From: Bacillus sp. S3
Lineage (GTDB): Bacteria > Bacillota > Bacilli > Bacillales > Cytobacillaceae
Assembly: GCF_005154805.1 (NCBI RefSeq)
Contig: NZ_CP039727.1
Location: 241,001 to 305,000 of the forward strand
Length of the DNA stretch: 64,000 bases
Direction of reading: 5' to 3'
Under the pieces are notes generated by a model. That model was not told where the DNA came from and searched no databases. It saw nothing but the letters and a program-made list of their open reading frames with translations. Positions 25,048 through 33,330 of this stretch are shown one piece after another (the first letter of the stretch is position 1; each line of letters begins with the position of its first letter). The position numbers were made by a program, and so were the translations under genes.

Positions 25048-26025
25048 TTGATTCAATTAGAGGGAATAAGCAAATCATACAAGATTGCCAAACGGTCAAC
25101 CGGGCTGCGGCAGGCTGCAAAAGCACTCTTTTACCGGGAACATACAATAGTTGACGCACTAAAAGACCTCTCTTTTTCTATTAATCAAGGAGAAATTGTC
25201 GGCTATATCGGTCCGAACGGTGCTGGTAAATCGACAACGATTAAAGTCATGAGCGGCATCCTGGTGCCCGACACCGGGAAGTGCACGATCATGGGGTTTA
25301 CACCTTGGAAAGACCGAATTCAGTATGTGAAAAATATTGGTGTCGTCTTCGGCCAGCGTTCCCAGCTCTGGTGGGATGTGCCAGTGATGGATTCGTTCGA
25401 ACTTCTCAGAGACATCTATAAGGTTCCCCAACAAGACTATAAATCTACGATCGACCTGCTCATCGAAACGCTTGAACTACAAGAGATTGTCCATTTACCC
25501 GTCCGTCAATTAAGTCTTGGCCAGCGAATGCGCTGTGAGATCGGGGCTTCTCTCATCCACAATCCGAAAATTTTATTTTTAGACGAACCGACCATCGGGC
25601 TGGATGCCGTCTCGAAAATCGCCGTCCGTCAGTTTATCAAAACGATCAATAAAGAAAAAGGGGCAACTATCATCCTCACCACACACGATATGAATGATAT
25701 TGAGGCATTAGCTGATAGGGTGATTTTAGTTGGCAAGGGCAGTTTATTATACGACGGCAACTTAGCGGAACTTCGAAAGCGGTTTGGTACACATAAAACG
25801 ATCACAGCGGATTATGTAAAAAATATTAACTCCATCCGCATCCCCGGGGCTGCCACACTTTCGTGGACACCGGAAAGGGTCGTGCTGAGTATCGATACCG
25901 AGCAGGTAAAAACCTCGGAGGTCATCAAACAACTATCCAACAAGGTAGACCTTTTAGATGTAACGGTTGAAACGCAGCCGATTGAAGACATCATTGTTCG
26001 ACTTTATCGGGAGTACCAAATATGA
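25048..26025 (+). CDS. ABC transporter ATP-binding protein (ABC-2 exporter)
   Basis: A 325-residue ATPase. Walker A GPNGAGKST is at residues 56-64, the signature LSLGQRMR near residue 155, Walker B ILFLDEPT near 175, and the H-loop TTHD near 209. The C-terminal 75 residues form an extra domain often found in exporter ATPases of this type. The start is TTG 25048 with GAGGGAG nine bases upstream. It overlaps the next gene through ATGA, and the two permease genes that follow make a complete exporter. The substrate is unknown; DUF990-type systems have been suggested to move drugs, sugars or lipids. Confidence 0.92.
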   Translation: MIQLEGISKSYKIAKRSTGLRQAAKALFYREHTIVDALKDLSFSINQGEIVGYIGPNGAGKSTTIKVMSGILVPDTGKCTIMGFTPWKDRIQYVKNIGVVFGQRSQLWWDVPVMDSFELLRDIYKVPQQDYKSTIDLLIETLELQEIVHLPVRQLSLGQRMRCEIGASLIHNPKILFLDEPTIGLDAVSKIAVRQFIKTINKEKGATIILTTHDMNDIEALADRVILVGKGSLLYDGNLAELRKRFGTHKTITADYVKNINSIRIPGAATLSWTPERVVLSIDTEQVKTSEVIKQLSNKVDLLDVTVETQPIEDIIVRLYREYQI

Positions 26026-26825
26026 GGGTGTATGGGTCGGTTTTGAAGCTGCGGCTTTCAATGGGCATGCAATACCGGGCAGCGGCACTAGCTGGAGTGG
26101 CAACGCAATTTTTCTGGGGATTTATCACAATTATGGTGTTTGAAGCATTTTACGAATACACGGTACAAACCCCACCTATTTCATTAAGAGAAATCATCAC
26201 TTACATATGGCTGCAGCAGGCATTTCTTGTTTTCATTACGATGTGGTTTCGTGACTCTGAGCTGTTTGAGTTAATTACAAGCGGAAATATTGCCTATGAG
26301 CTGTGTCGTCCATGTGAGCTTTATGGTTTTTGGTATGCAAAACTGCTCGCACAGCGATTATCGAGCGCCATCCTGCGCTGTTTTCCGATTTTGATGGTAT
26401 CCTTTCTGTTGCCTAAACCCTACGACATGACTTTTTCACCTAGTTTATCTGCTTTTCTATTATTCCTAACTGCCTTACTTCTGGGCTTATTATTGTTGGT
26501 TGCTATTTCAATGTTTTTATATATTTCCGTTTTTATAACGATGTCACCGATGGGGTCAATACTAGTTTTTTCAATCCTAGGCGAGTTTTTTGCCGGTTTA
26601 ATTATTCCGGTTCCCTTAATGCCATCGTGGCTGCAAAATATAGCGAATGTTCTTCCGTTTCGCTGGACGGCTGACTTTCCTTTTCGGGTCTATTCTGAAC
26701 ATATTCCGCAGGATGAAGCCATTATAGGGATACTCATTCAATTAGGATATTTGCTTGTCCTCGTTTTATTAGGCCGAGTTGCCCTTAACCGGGTAGTAAG
26801 AAAAGTGGTTGTCCAGGGAGGTTGA
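26022..26825 (+). CDS. ABC-2 permease (ABC2_membrane_6/DUF990 family), first
   Basis: A 267-residue membrane protein with about six helices. The loop TSGNIAYELCRPCELYGFWYA is typical for the DUF990 family, where a (I/E)xxxLxRP motif follows the second helix. The ATG overlaps the stop of the ATPase gene (ATGA). With the next gene it probably forms a heterodimeric channel. Confidence 0.87.
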   Translation: MRVYGSVLKLRLSMGMQYRAAALAGVATQFFWGFITIMVFEAFYEYTVQTPPISLREIITYIWLQQAFLVFITMWFRDSELFELITSGNIAYELCRPCELYGFWYAKLLAQRLSSAILRCFPILMVSFLLPKPYDMTFSPSLSAFLLFLTALLLGLLLLVAISMFLYISVFITMSPMGSILVFSILGEFFAGLIIPVPLMPSWLQNIANVLPFRWTADFPFRVYSEHIPQDEAIIGILIQLGYLLVLVLLGRVALNRVVRKVVVQGG

Positions 26826-26831
26826 TTCACA

Positions 26832-27614
26832 TTGCGTCTTTATTATAAGTATTTGCTGATTTTGTTTAAATCACAGATGCAATATCGTACATCTTTTTGG
26901 CTGTTGACAGTAGGTCAGTTTTTTATCCCTTTAACCGTTTTTGCCGGTCTGTTTTTTTTATTTGAACGGTTTGGGCAAATAAAAGGCTGGGATTTTTTCG
27001 AGGTGGCGCTTTGCTTCGCGGTTATCCACATGGCCTTTAGCTTAAGTGAGTGTTTTGCCCGCGGGTTTGATATGTTTTCAAGTTTAATCATCAAGGGGGA
27101 ATTCGATCGCTTACTGGTACGTCCAAGAAGCACGTTTCTACAGGTGCTCGGCTCAAAATTCGAGTTTACGAAATTTGGCCGGCTGCTGCAAAGTTTCATT
27201 GTTTTAATATGGGCCCTTAGTAATCTGCCTATTGACTGGAGTGTATTCAAAGTCATTACCCTTGTGCTGATGATCACAAGCGGGGTCCTTATTTTTACCG
27301 GAATCTATATGCTTGCAGCCAGCATCTGTTTTTGGACAGTTCAGGGCCTTGAAGTGGCGAATATTTTTACAGACGGAGGCAGGGAGATGGCGCAATATCC
27401 GTTAAATATTTATCAAAAATGGGTAACCCGCTTCTTTACCTATGTGATTCCTTTTGGAACAGTAAATTACTTGCCGCTAAAGTATATTCTCGGAAAAATA
27501 AACGGAGACGACCTCATCCATATGCTGACTCCTGTTCTGGGGAGTTTGTTTATTCTGCCGTGTTTTCTTGTTTGGCAATTTGGTGTCAGGCACTATCGTT
27601 CAACAGGGTCATAG
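26832..27614 (+). CDS. ABC-2 permease (ABC2_membrane_6/DUF990 family), second
   Basis: A 260-residue membrane protein with six helices, homologous in layout to the preceding one. It shows FSSLIIKGEFDRLLVRPRST, the same xGEFDxLLVRP motif of the family, and a C-terminal YVIPFGTVNYLPLKYILGK. The start is TTG 26832 after GGGAGG. The three genes form one operon (ATPase-permease-permease). Two CAAACG-centred palindromes follow in the convergent gap. Confidence 0.87.
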   Translation: MRLYYKYLLILFKSQMQYRTSFWLLTVGQFFIPLTVFAGLFFLFERFGQIKGWDFFEVALCFAVIHMAFSLSECFARGFDMFSSLIIKGEFDRLLVRPRSTFLQVLGSKFEFTKFGRLLQSFIVLIWALSNLPIDWSVFKVITLVLMITSGVLIFTGIYMLAASICFWTVQGLEVANIFTDGGREMAQYPLNIYQKWVTRFFTYVIPFGTVNYLPLKYILGKINGDDLIHMLTPVLGSLFILPCFLVWQFGVRHYRSTGS

Positions 27615-27641
27615 GCAGTATACGATCATCGCGATTTACAA

Positions 27642-27692
27642 TTAATCAAACGATTGATTAGTAAAACAAATTTTCAATCAAACGTTTGATTA
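27642..27692. repeat. Two CAAACG(A/T)TTG-type palindromes
   Basis: TTAATCAAACGATTGATTAG at 27642-27661 and CAATCAAACGTTTGATTATC at 27675-27694, both of the family seen at 425-659 and 11235-11310. Here they lie between the 3' ends of two convergent genes, so they are unlikely to be ordinary promoter operators for either. Confidence 0.75.
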
Positions 27693-27702
27693 TCATCTAG
27701 CA

Positions 27703-28794
27703 TTAATGACTGCCTGCCCGCTTTTTACGAATGCTGCCAATACCCCAAAGCAATAGTGGGATTCCCACCATGTTGATCGGTAAAGCGTAGTGGGTCCAAT
27801 ACGTTTTCATATAGCCATAGGTGTAAGATGGATTAGGAAAAAACTGTGCCAAGGCGAAAAAAAGTGGTGCCGTAATCCAAATCATCTTCCGCCAGTCTTT
27901 GATCTTGAATAATTGAGCGGTGCCATAACAGGCCAAAAAGAAATACAGGGATAGCTTGATAAAAACACTTAATATCCAGACTAACACGGCAATAATTTCC
28001 AAATTTTGGATAAAATCCATGACAGAGATATAGCTGACGACATCAAACGTGGGGTGGCGCAGTTTAGCGGATATCTCTGGTCCAAAAATCAGCAGCACGC
28101 ATAAAGCAACAATAGTCACTGCGAAGGCAGCCAAGGCAATCCCGCCTACGGCACTTTTTAGGGCCTTTTGCGGCTCGTTCATAAAAGAGACGAGCATAAG
28201 CATCATGACAGACTCTCCAAGGAATGCCAGCGGGGTCAAGGCTCCTTTCCAAATCGAAACAATTCCGGAATCGATAAAGACTGGCATCAAATTAAGGGTG
28301 TCAAAATCTTTAATGGATAGAATGATCAACAAGATTACAGATAGGATGATAATTGGCCCGAAAACCTCGCTGCACCGTCCAATTCCTTCGATTCCACCTA
28401 TGTAAGTTACATAGATGAGTAACAACAGCATCGTAACATACAAGGCCCAGGGAGGGGTGGTAGGGAGCAGGATGGTAATCGTAAAATCAGCAAATTCTCT
28501 TAATATATTGCCTATAACAGAAAACCATTGAAAGAGATAGACAAGCACAATCAATGTTCCAAGCCATTTTCCCAAAATAAGCTTACTAAATTGAATTAAC
28601 GAATGGTTGGGGTGAAGCTGAGCTGCTTTTGTGGCTGCATAGGCTATTAGTACACCAAGCAAGCTGGCGATTACATATGAAATCCATATATCTTGCTTGG
28701 CATCTTCCATGACCGGACCAATTGTGAGAAGGATAATGTTTCCTGTCTCAAACGTAAACATCAGCCAAAAAATTTGCAGTCCAGACAGTTTCAT
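27703..28794 (-). CDS. Spore germination receptor B subunit (GerAB/GerKB family)
   Basis: A 363-residue integral membrane protein with about ten helices, in the endospore germination permease family (APC superfamily). The GerAB-like N terminus (SGLQIFWLMFTFETGNIIL) and the EGIGRCSEVFGPI segment (120-132) are typical. It forms the membrane part of a germinant receptor with the A and C subunits. Start ATG 28794 overlaps the end of the gerC-like gene (ATGA). It is the last gene of operon 1, in the order A-C-B. Confidence 0.9.
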   Translation of the reverse strand: MKLSGLQIFWLMFTFETGNIILLTIGPVMEDAKQDIWISYVIASLLGVLIAYAATKAAQLHPNHSLIQFSKLILGKWLGTLIVLVYLFQWFSVIGNILREFADFTITILLPTTPPWALYVTMLLLLIYVTYIGGIEGIGRCSEVFGPIIILSVILLIILSIKDFDTLNLMPVFIDSGIVSIWKGALTPLAFLGESVMMLMLVSFMNEPQKALKSAVGGIALAAFAVTIVALCVLLIFGPEISAKLRHPTFDVVSYISVMDFIQNLEIIAVLVWILSVFIKLSLYFFLACYGTAQLFKIKDWRKMIWITAPLFFALAQFFPNPSYTYGYMKTYWTHYALPINMVGIPLLLWGIGSIRKKRAGSH

Positions 28795-29993
28795 TTTTTA
28801 ATCTCACTTTCCTTAAATAATAATGATGGACCATCCATTCCTATTTGTTTAATCTTAATTGTTGCCCTTACGGAAATATCCGCTTGTGAAAATGTCTGAT
28901 CCCAATTTGTTCGTAACTTTTTCCAGCGAATGGGATGCTTTCGATGAATGACCTCGCCGAAACCAAAAATATCTAAACCATACTTTTCTTGTACCTTTGT
29001 TATCGTTTGCTGAACCTGCTTTTGTGCCTCTTTTTCGAATTTCTTTTCCAGGAGCTTTAAATTATCGGTATACTCAACATCTAATTCTGAGTTACTTTCT
29101 GTCAAAGCTCCTTCACCTGTCAAACTGACAGTAAACTTTAGCTGATTATTTTTACCAAATTTCGGTTCGATTTTGCTCTTTATTTTCGTTAAAGTGATGC
29201 TGGCATTCCCCTCTTGTTTCGGAATGCTAATATTCATTTTTTGAAGAATCCCCATTACCCAGAGCATATCTTTGTTTTCAGCAGCATTTAGAAACCCGAG
29301 CATTTTAATATTATGATCAAATACGCTTACACCTGTGATACGAAATAACTTGGGGTTTGGCGAATCCTCTTTCCCGGTCTTCACCCCCTCAAGTGAGCTG
29401 CTTATTTCGATGGCAGGAATCGTTGTACGAATTCCCTCGCGGTTTGCCGCAATCAGCATTTTTAAATAAGAAGTATCCCCTCTTCCGCCACTTTGCCGGT
29501 GCTCCTTTAATGCCGAAGCAGCGGGCGATTTCTCTAATGGATTAGCCACCGTAAGGAATTCTTTTGCTGTAGACCCCTTTACCACAAATACATCCGCCCG
29601 AAGACTGACATCAGAGGCTCGGCTATTCATATCAAGCTCATTTTTAAGTCCGCGTTTGGCAAACTCCTCGCTAAAAAGGACCACGCGGCGCTGGCCAAAA
29701 AATGCCTCTCTTGGGAGTTTTGTCTGCATGTTTTGCATGGCATCGCCAAGATTTTTTCCTTTTGCAGAAATGGTGAAAAATCCCTGTTGCGCTGCTCCGC
29801 CTCCGCCGCCTTGGGTTTGGACGTTCGCGGGAATGACAATTTGTCCGCTGACTTCAACCCCGCCGTTTTCAGCCGTATCCCAGCCGGTTGCCAGCCAAAT
29901 GGCCCGGTCGTTTAATTCCATGCGATCCCAGCAGCCGGATAAAAAAAGTAATGGGAGGCATAATCCAAAACAGAGAACGGTATTTTTCTTCAT
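28791..29993 (-). CDS. Spore germination receptor C subunit (Ger(x)C lipoprotein)
   Basis: A 400-residue lipoprotein. The signal peptide ends in the lipobox LSGC (Cys21), followed by WDRMELNDRAIWLATGWD, the Ger(x)C family signature. Three alpha/beta domains follow, as known for GerBC. It is exported across the inner membrane of the spore and anchored there by lipid. It overlaps the A gene upstream (ATG 29993) and the B gene downstream, so all three are translationally coupled. Confidence 0.92.
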   Translation of the reverse strand: MKKNTVLCFGLCLPLLFLSGCWDRMELNDRAIWLATGWDTAENGGVEVSGQIVIPANVQTQGGGGGAAQQGFFTISAKGKNLGDAMQNMQTKLPREAFFGQRRVVLFSEEFAKRGLKNELDMNSRASDVSLRADVFVVKGSTAKEFLTVANPLEKSPAASALKEHRQSGGRGDTSYLKMLIAANREGIRTTIPAIEISSSLEGVKTGKEDSPNPKLFRITGVSVFDHNIKMLGFLNAAENKDMLWVMGILQKMNISIPKQEGNASITLTKIKSKIEPKFGKNNQLKFTVSLTGEGALTESNSELDVEYTDNLKLLEKKFEKEAQKQVQQTITKVQEKYGLDIFGFGEVIHRKHPIRWKKLRTNWDQTFSQADISVRATIKIKQIGMDGPSLLFKESEIKK

Positions 29994-31570
29994 TGCTGCC
30001 GTCCTCCTTTTTGGGGACCTGGTTTTTGCTCTGAAGGAATCCGCTGTTTATTTCTTCCAAACGTAAAGATGGGGCCATATATGTTTGCCCATCTTGGCGC
30101 CCGAAATAAAACATCCTTTAAATCTCCCGGAATTTGCGGTGCCAAAGGTGTAAAATACGGAACCCCGAAGGAGCGGAGGTTGACTAGATGGATGGTCAAG
30201 GCGATAAAGCCGATGACAATACCATATAAGCCAAACATTCCTGCTAAAAGCAGCATCGGAAATCTGACAAGCCTCAGTGCCGTGCCAAGGTTATAACGGG
30301 GAATGGAAAAGGACGCAATCCCGGTTGTCGCCACCACAATGACCATCGGTGCTGAGACAATTCCGGCTTGTACAGCTGCCTGGCCGATGACAAGCGCCCC
30401 GACAATACTGACAGCTGAGCCTACCGCCTTTGGAAGGCGAATCCCAGCCTCCCGCAGCCCTTCAAACACAAATTCCATAATCAATGCCTCAATGATGGCT
30501 GGGAATGGAACTCCTTCACGTGCTGCTGCAACACTTATTAGAAGTGTAGTTGGAATCAACTTGGGGTGATAGGTCGTCAAGGCAACGTATATAGATGGTA
30601 AATACATCGTCGTATTAAATAAGATATAACGAATAAAGCGAATAAAGGAAGTATAGAGAAACCGTTCATAGTAATCCTCTACAGCCTGCAGACCGTTCCA
30701 AAAGGTCATAGGTACAATCAGGGCGAACGATGTATTATCTACCAAAATGGCCACTCTTCCTTCTAGAAGATTAGCAATCACAATATCAGGTCTTTCGGTA
30801 TTTTGAATCTGGGGAAATGGTGTAAAAGGATTATCTTCTATAAACTCCTCGATATACTCCGATTCAAGAATCCCATCGATTTCAATCCGTCCGAGCCTGC
30901 TCCGGACTTCTTCCAAAAGGTTATCAGGAGCAAGTCCCTCAATGTAGGCAATCTCTACGCTTGTTTTTGACAATTCCCCAATCGTTAATGATTCGAGTTT
31001 GAGTCGGGAACTACGAATTCTTCTCCTTAGCAGCGAAGTATTTGTCCGGATGGATTCTGTGAATCCGTCCCTTGGCCCGCGAATCGTAATCTCAGATGCC
31101 GGTTCTTCCACACTGCGCTGGGCCATTCCTTTAAAATCGGCAATTACTCCCTTTGTTTCCCCCTCGATTATAATCCCAACATTGCCCATTAAAATCCCAT
31201 CAATAAATTCATCAAAGTTTGCGACCGTCCTATTGGGGGTAACAGCAAATAATTGCTGCTCAATCAATTGCTTAAGTGAATGAACTTCGCTTAAGCCATC
31301 GGGAAATCCATCAAACAACAGGGGCTGCAATAATACTTGCTCTAACGTCTTTGAGTCCGTTAACCCGTCTAAGAAAATTAAAAGTATTTGCGGTTTCCCT
31401 TTTAAAAAGATAGGGTGAATGACAAGGTCAGCGCAGTTATGAAAAATATCCTTTACCATTTGTTCGTTTGCTGAGAGTTCTGAATGTAAAGGGTGATTTT
31501 TTAAATTAGAAGTATATGGGGTGATTTTATTATTAATAGCTTTTTTTCGCTTACGGAACCGAAACATCAT
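29990..31570 (-). CDS. Spore germination receptor A subunit (GerAA family)
   Basis: A 526-residue protein with a soluble N-terminal domain (about residues 35-280) and five membrane helices in the C-terminal part. Typical segments are IRGPRDGFTESIRTNTSLLRRRI (173-195), TERPDIVIANLLEGRVAILVD and VPFPAIIEALIMEFVFEGLREAG. In the spore inner membrane it binds germinants together with the B and C subunits. The start is ATG 31570 (or the adjacent in-frame ATG) after AAGGGGGC. It is the first gene of operon 1. Confidence 0.93.
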   Translation of the reverse strand: MMFRFRKRKKAINNKITPYTSNLKNHPLHSELSANEQMVKDIFHNCADLVIHPIFLKGKPQILLIFLDGLTDSKTLEQVLLQPLLFDGFPDGLSEVHSLKQLIEQQLFAVTPNRTVANFDEFIDGILMGNVGIIIEGETKGVIADFKGMAQRSVEEPASEITIRGPRDGFTESIRTNTSLLRRRIRSSRLKLESLTIGELSKTSVEIAYIEGLAPDNLLEEVRSRLGRIEIDGILESEYIEEFIEDNPFTPFPQIQNTERPDIVIANLLEGRVAILVDNTSFALIVPMTFWNGLQAVEDYYERFLYTSFIRFIRYILFNTTMYLPSIYVALTTYHPKLIPTTLLISVAAAREGVPFPAIIEALIMEFVFEGLREAGIRLPKAVGSAVSIVGALVIGQAAVQAGIVSAPMVIVVATTGIASFSIPRYNLGTALRLVRFPMLLLAGMFGLYGIVIGFIALTIHLVNLRSFGVPYFTPLAPQIPGDLKDVLFRAPRWANIYGPIFTFGRNKQRIPSEQKPGPQKGGRQQ

Positions 31571-31764
31571 AAAGCCCCCTTACATAACCTGTGTATATTT
31601 TTCCATTTAGAAGGGGTTGTATGCATTAGTTTTTGTCTGCGGGAAAAACTATTTATTCCAACAAGATTCCAAATAAAATTGAAACTGCAAAAATGCTATG
31701 ATATAGTAAAATTAACTTAGAAGTGACTATAAAACTAAATTGGTCAAATAGGATGGTGATGCAT

Positions 31765-32340
31765 ATGGCACCCGACAGAAGAAAGATGATTGTGGAAGCA
31801 GCGACAAAATCCTTTTCCTTATTTGGCTTTAAGGCGACAACAATGGATCAGGTTGCGAAGCTTGCCAATGTAGGAAAAGGAACGATTTATACTTTTTTTA
31901 AAAATAAAGAAGAGTTATTTGAAGAGATTATTTCTACACTGGTAAAGGAAATGATTGCTGAGGCAGATGCTGTCATCCAGCCGGAATTACCATTTACGGA
32001 AAATGTCCATCGAGCCTTATACCGTTTATTAGAATTTCGTTCCCAGCACCAGCTCATGATTAAGCTTGTCCAGGAAGAAACAGAAATGGGGACATTAGCG
32101 GTTACCGAAATGCTGCAGCATGTCGAAAATGAGATTATTGCTTTTTTAAAGAAAAAAATCGAGACAGCCATTGTGAAAGGGGCCATTCCACCCGTTAATA
32201 CTGAAATCACCAGCTTTCTTTTGTTAAAAATGTATATTGCCCTTGTTTCTGACTGGGAAAGAAATCACGAACCGTTAAGTTCAGGGCAAATTGCTGAAAT
32301 CATGAAGGGCTTTCTTTTAAAAGGGCTTCAAGAAGAATAA
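31765..32340 (+). CDS. TetR-family transcriptional regulator
   Basis: About 191 residues. The DNA-binding domain reads FGFKATTMDQVAKLANVGKGTIYTFFKNKEELF (residues 22-54), a clear TetR helix-turn-helix. The C-terminal domain is of the TetR_C type with acidic helix QEETEMG. I chose ATG 31765 (MAPDRRKM); in-frame codons upstream (31723, 31753) have poorer context. It is divergent from the germination operon and has no obvious partner, so its target is unknown. Confidence 0.88.
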   Translation: MAPDRRKMIVEAATKSFSLFGFKATTMDQVAKLANVGKGTIYTFFKNKEELFEEIISTLVKEMIAEADAVIQPELPFTENVHRALYRLLEFRSQHQLMIKLVQEETEMGTLAVTEMLQHVENEIIAFLKKKIETAIVKGAIPPVNTEITSFLLLKMYIALVSDWERNHEPLSSGQIAEIMKGFLLKGLQEE

Positions 32341-32379
32341 AACGACTTGTACTTTATAAAGGCGCAGGTCGTTTTTACT
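32340..32379 (+). terminator. Intrinsic terminator of the TetR gene
   Basis: AAACGACTTG pairs with CAGGTCGTTT around about 15 bases, then TTTT. Confidence 0.75.
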
Positions 32380-32389
32380 TTGTGGAGAA

Positions 32390-32660
32390 TTGAATGCAAA
32401 ACCGGCGTTGAAAAAGGGAGAAATGAATCCAATAAGGGGTATTGGATGCATAACCCCGATTCAAAAAGGGAGAAATGAATCCAATAGGGGGTATTGGATG
32501 CATAACCCTGATTCAAAAAGCGAGAAATGAATCCAATAGGGGGTATTGGATGCATAACCCCGATTCAAAAAGCGAGAAATGAATCCAATAGGGGGTATTG
32601 GATGCATAACCCCGATTCAAAAAGCGAGAAATGAATCCAATAGGGGAATTAGCTGCAAAA
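32390..32660. repeat. Class I 52-bp tandem repeat array
   Basis: GAATCCAAT starts at 32425, 32477, 32529, 32581 and 32633, an exact 52-bp period, with a degenerate first copy at about 32390. Core ATCCAATA-GGGGG-TATTGGAT, then GCATAACCCCGATTCAAAAA and GCGAGAAAT. Units 2 to 4 are almost identical. It is in the convergent gap between the TetR and SASP genes. Confidence 0.94.
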
Positions 32661-32682
32661 GCTAAAACCACAAAGCCCACAA

Positions 32683-32704
32683 AGGGATCTACAAAATAGA
32701 TCCC
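32683..32704 (-). terminator. Probable terminator of the SASP gene
   Basis: GGGATCTA pairs with TAGATCCC around five to six bases. On the minus strand it is followed by TTTGTGG; weak T-run. Confidence 0.55.
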
Positions 32705-32709
32705 ACTCG

Positions 32710-32964
32710 TTACTGTCGTTTGCTCAAGTTTTCCTGTGCCATTTTCACGAGTTCGCGGACCATGCTGCCGCCAAGCCGGCCGCCAACTTTGCCAGCCTGT
32801 TCGGATGTGAGCTGGCCATTATAGCCCTTTTTCAAAGGAACACCGACCTCTTCGGCTGCTTCAAATTTCGCATCCTCCGGGCGGGCAGAATGAACTACCT
32901 TTGCTTTTAACGCATCCAAGCCTTGACGTGCTTCCGGGACAAGTATTTTATTTCTTCTAGCCAT
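32710..32964 (-). CDS. Small acid-soluble spore protein, alpha/beta type
   Basis: An 84-residue DNA-binding protein that coats spore DNA. The N-terminal NKILVPEARQGLDALKAKV and the C-terminal GKVGGRLGGSMVRELVKMAQENL are the two conserved SASP helices. KFEAAEEVGVPL lies where the GPR protease site is expected. The linker between the helices (about 30 residues) is longer than in the classical SspA/SspB, so this is a divergent member. The start is ATG 32964 with a strong AAAGGAGGG. It would be expected to be transcribed by sigma-G, although I could not confirm the promoter. Confidence 0.93.
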   Translation of the reverse strand: MARRNKILVPEARQGLDALKAKVVHSARPEDAKFEAAEEVGVPLKKGYNGQLTSEQAGKVGGRLGGSMVRELVKMAQENLSKRQ

Positions 32965-33089
32965 AAAAATCCCTCCTTTAACAGTAGGATTTCCTTAATA
33001 AAAAAAAATCAACATGACTGGATAAATCCTAATGTTTCCAGTATAATAACGGATAATCAAACCCTAAAAAATCAATGAAAAAGAGAGTA

Positions 33090-33307
33090 GTTATCTAGGA
33101 AGTGAAAGCGAGCCAGGGGCGGTGTGAGCCTGGTACGGAACAGATAATGAAGCGCACTTTTGAGATGCTCACCCGAATGAAGTAGGGTGCGACGGAGAAT
33201 TCTTCGTTACAAAGCAAAGCCGGTTCAGATTTGAACAATTAGAGTGGTACCGCGGGATATTCAAACTCTCGTCTCTTTTTATAAGAGGCGGGGGTTTTTT
33301 GTTTTTT
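33090..33307 (+). ncRNA. T-box riboswitch leader of argS
   Basis: A leader with the T-box sequence AGAGTGGTACCGCGG at 33241-33255, followed by a terminator stem (CTCTCGTCTC ... GAGGCGGGGG, then TTTTTT, 33266-33300). Upstream, GAAGTGAAAGCGAGCCAGGGGCGG and GAGCCTGGTACGGAACA form stem I. Uncharged tRNA binding at the T-box would let transcription continue into argS. The specifier codon could not be fixed by eye; GCGAC in the stem I region is a candidate for an Arg codon (CGA). Confidence 0.93.
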
Positions 33308-33330
33308 TAATAAAAGGAGGTCTTTTGAAT

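Noticed and set aside
32328..32555. ORFs inside the repeat arrays (also at 23419-23910)
   Set aside because: They read through the 52-bp repeats and give proteins of repeating SNTPYWIHF-type blocks. They have no ribosome sites and follow from the repeat sequence alone (52 is not a multiple of three, so several frames stay open by chance).
33244..33330. Extended N terminus of ArgS
   Set aside because: The open frame runs through the T-box and terminator. ATG 33331 has a good ribosome site and gives the normal ArgS start.
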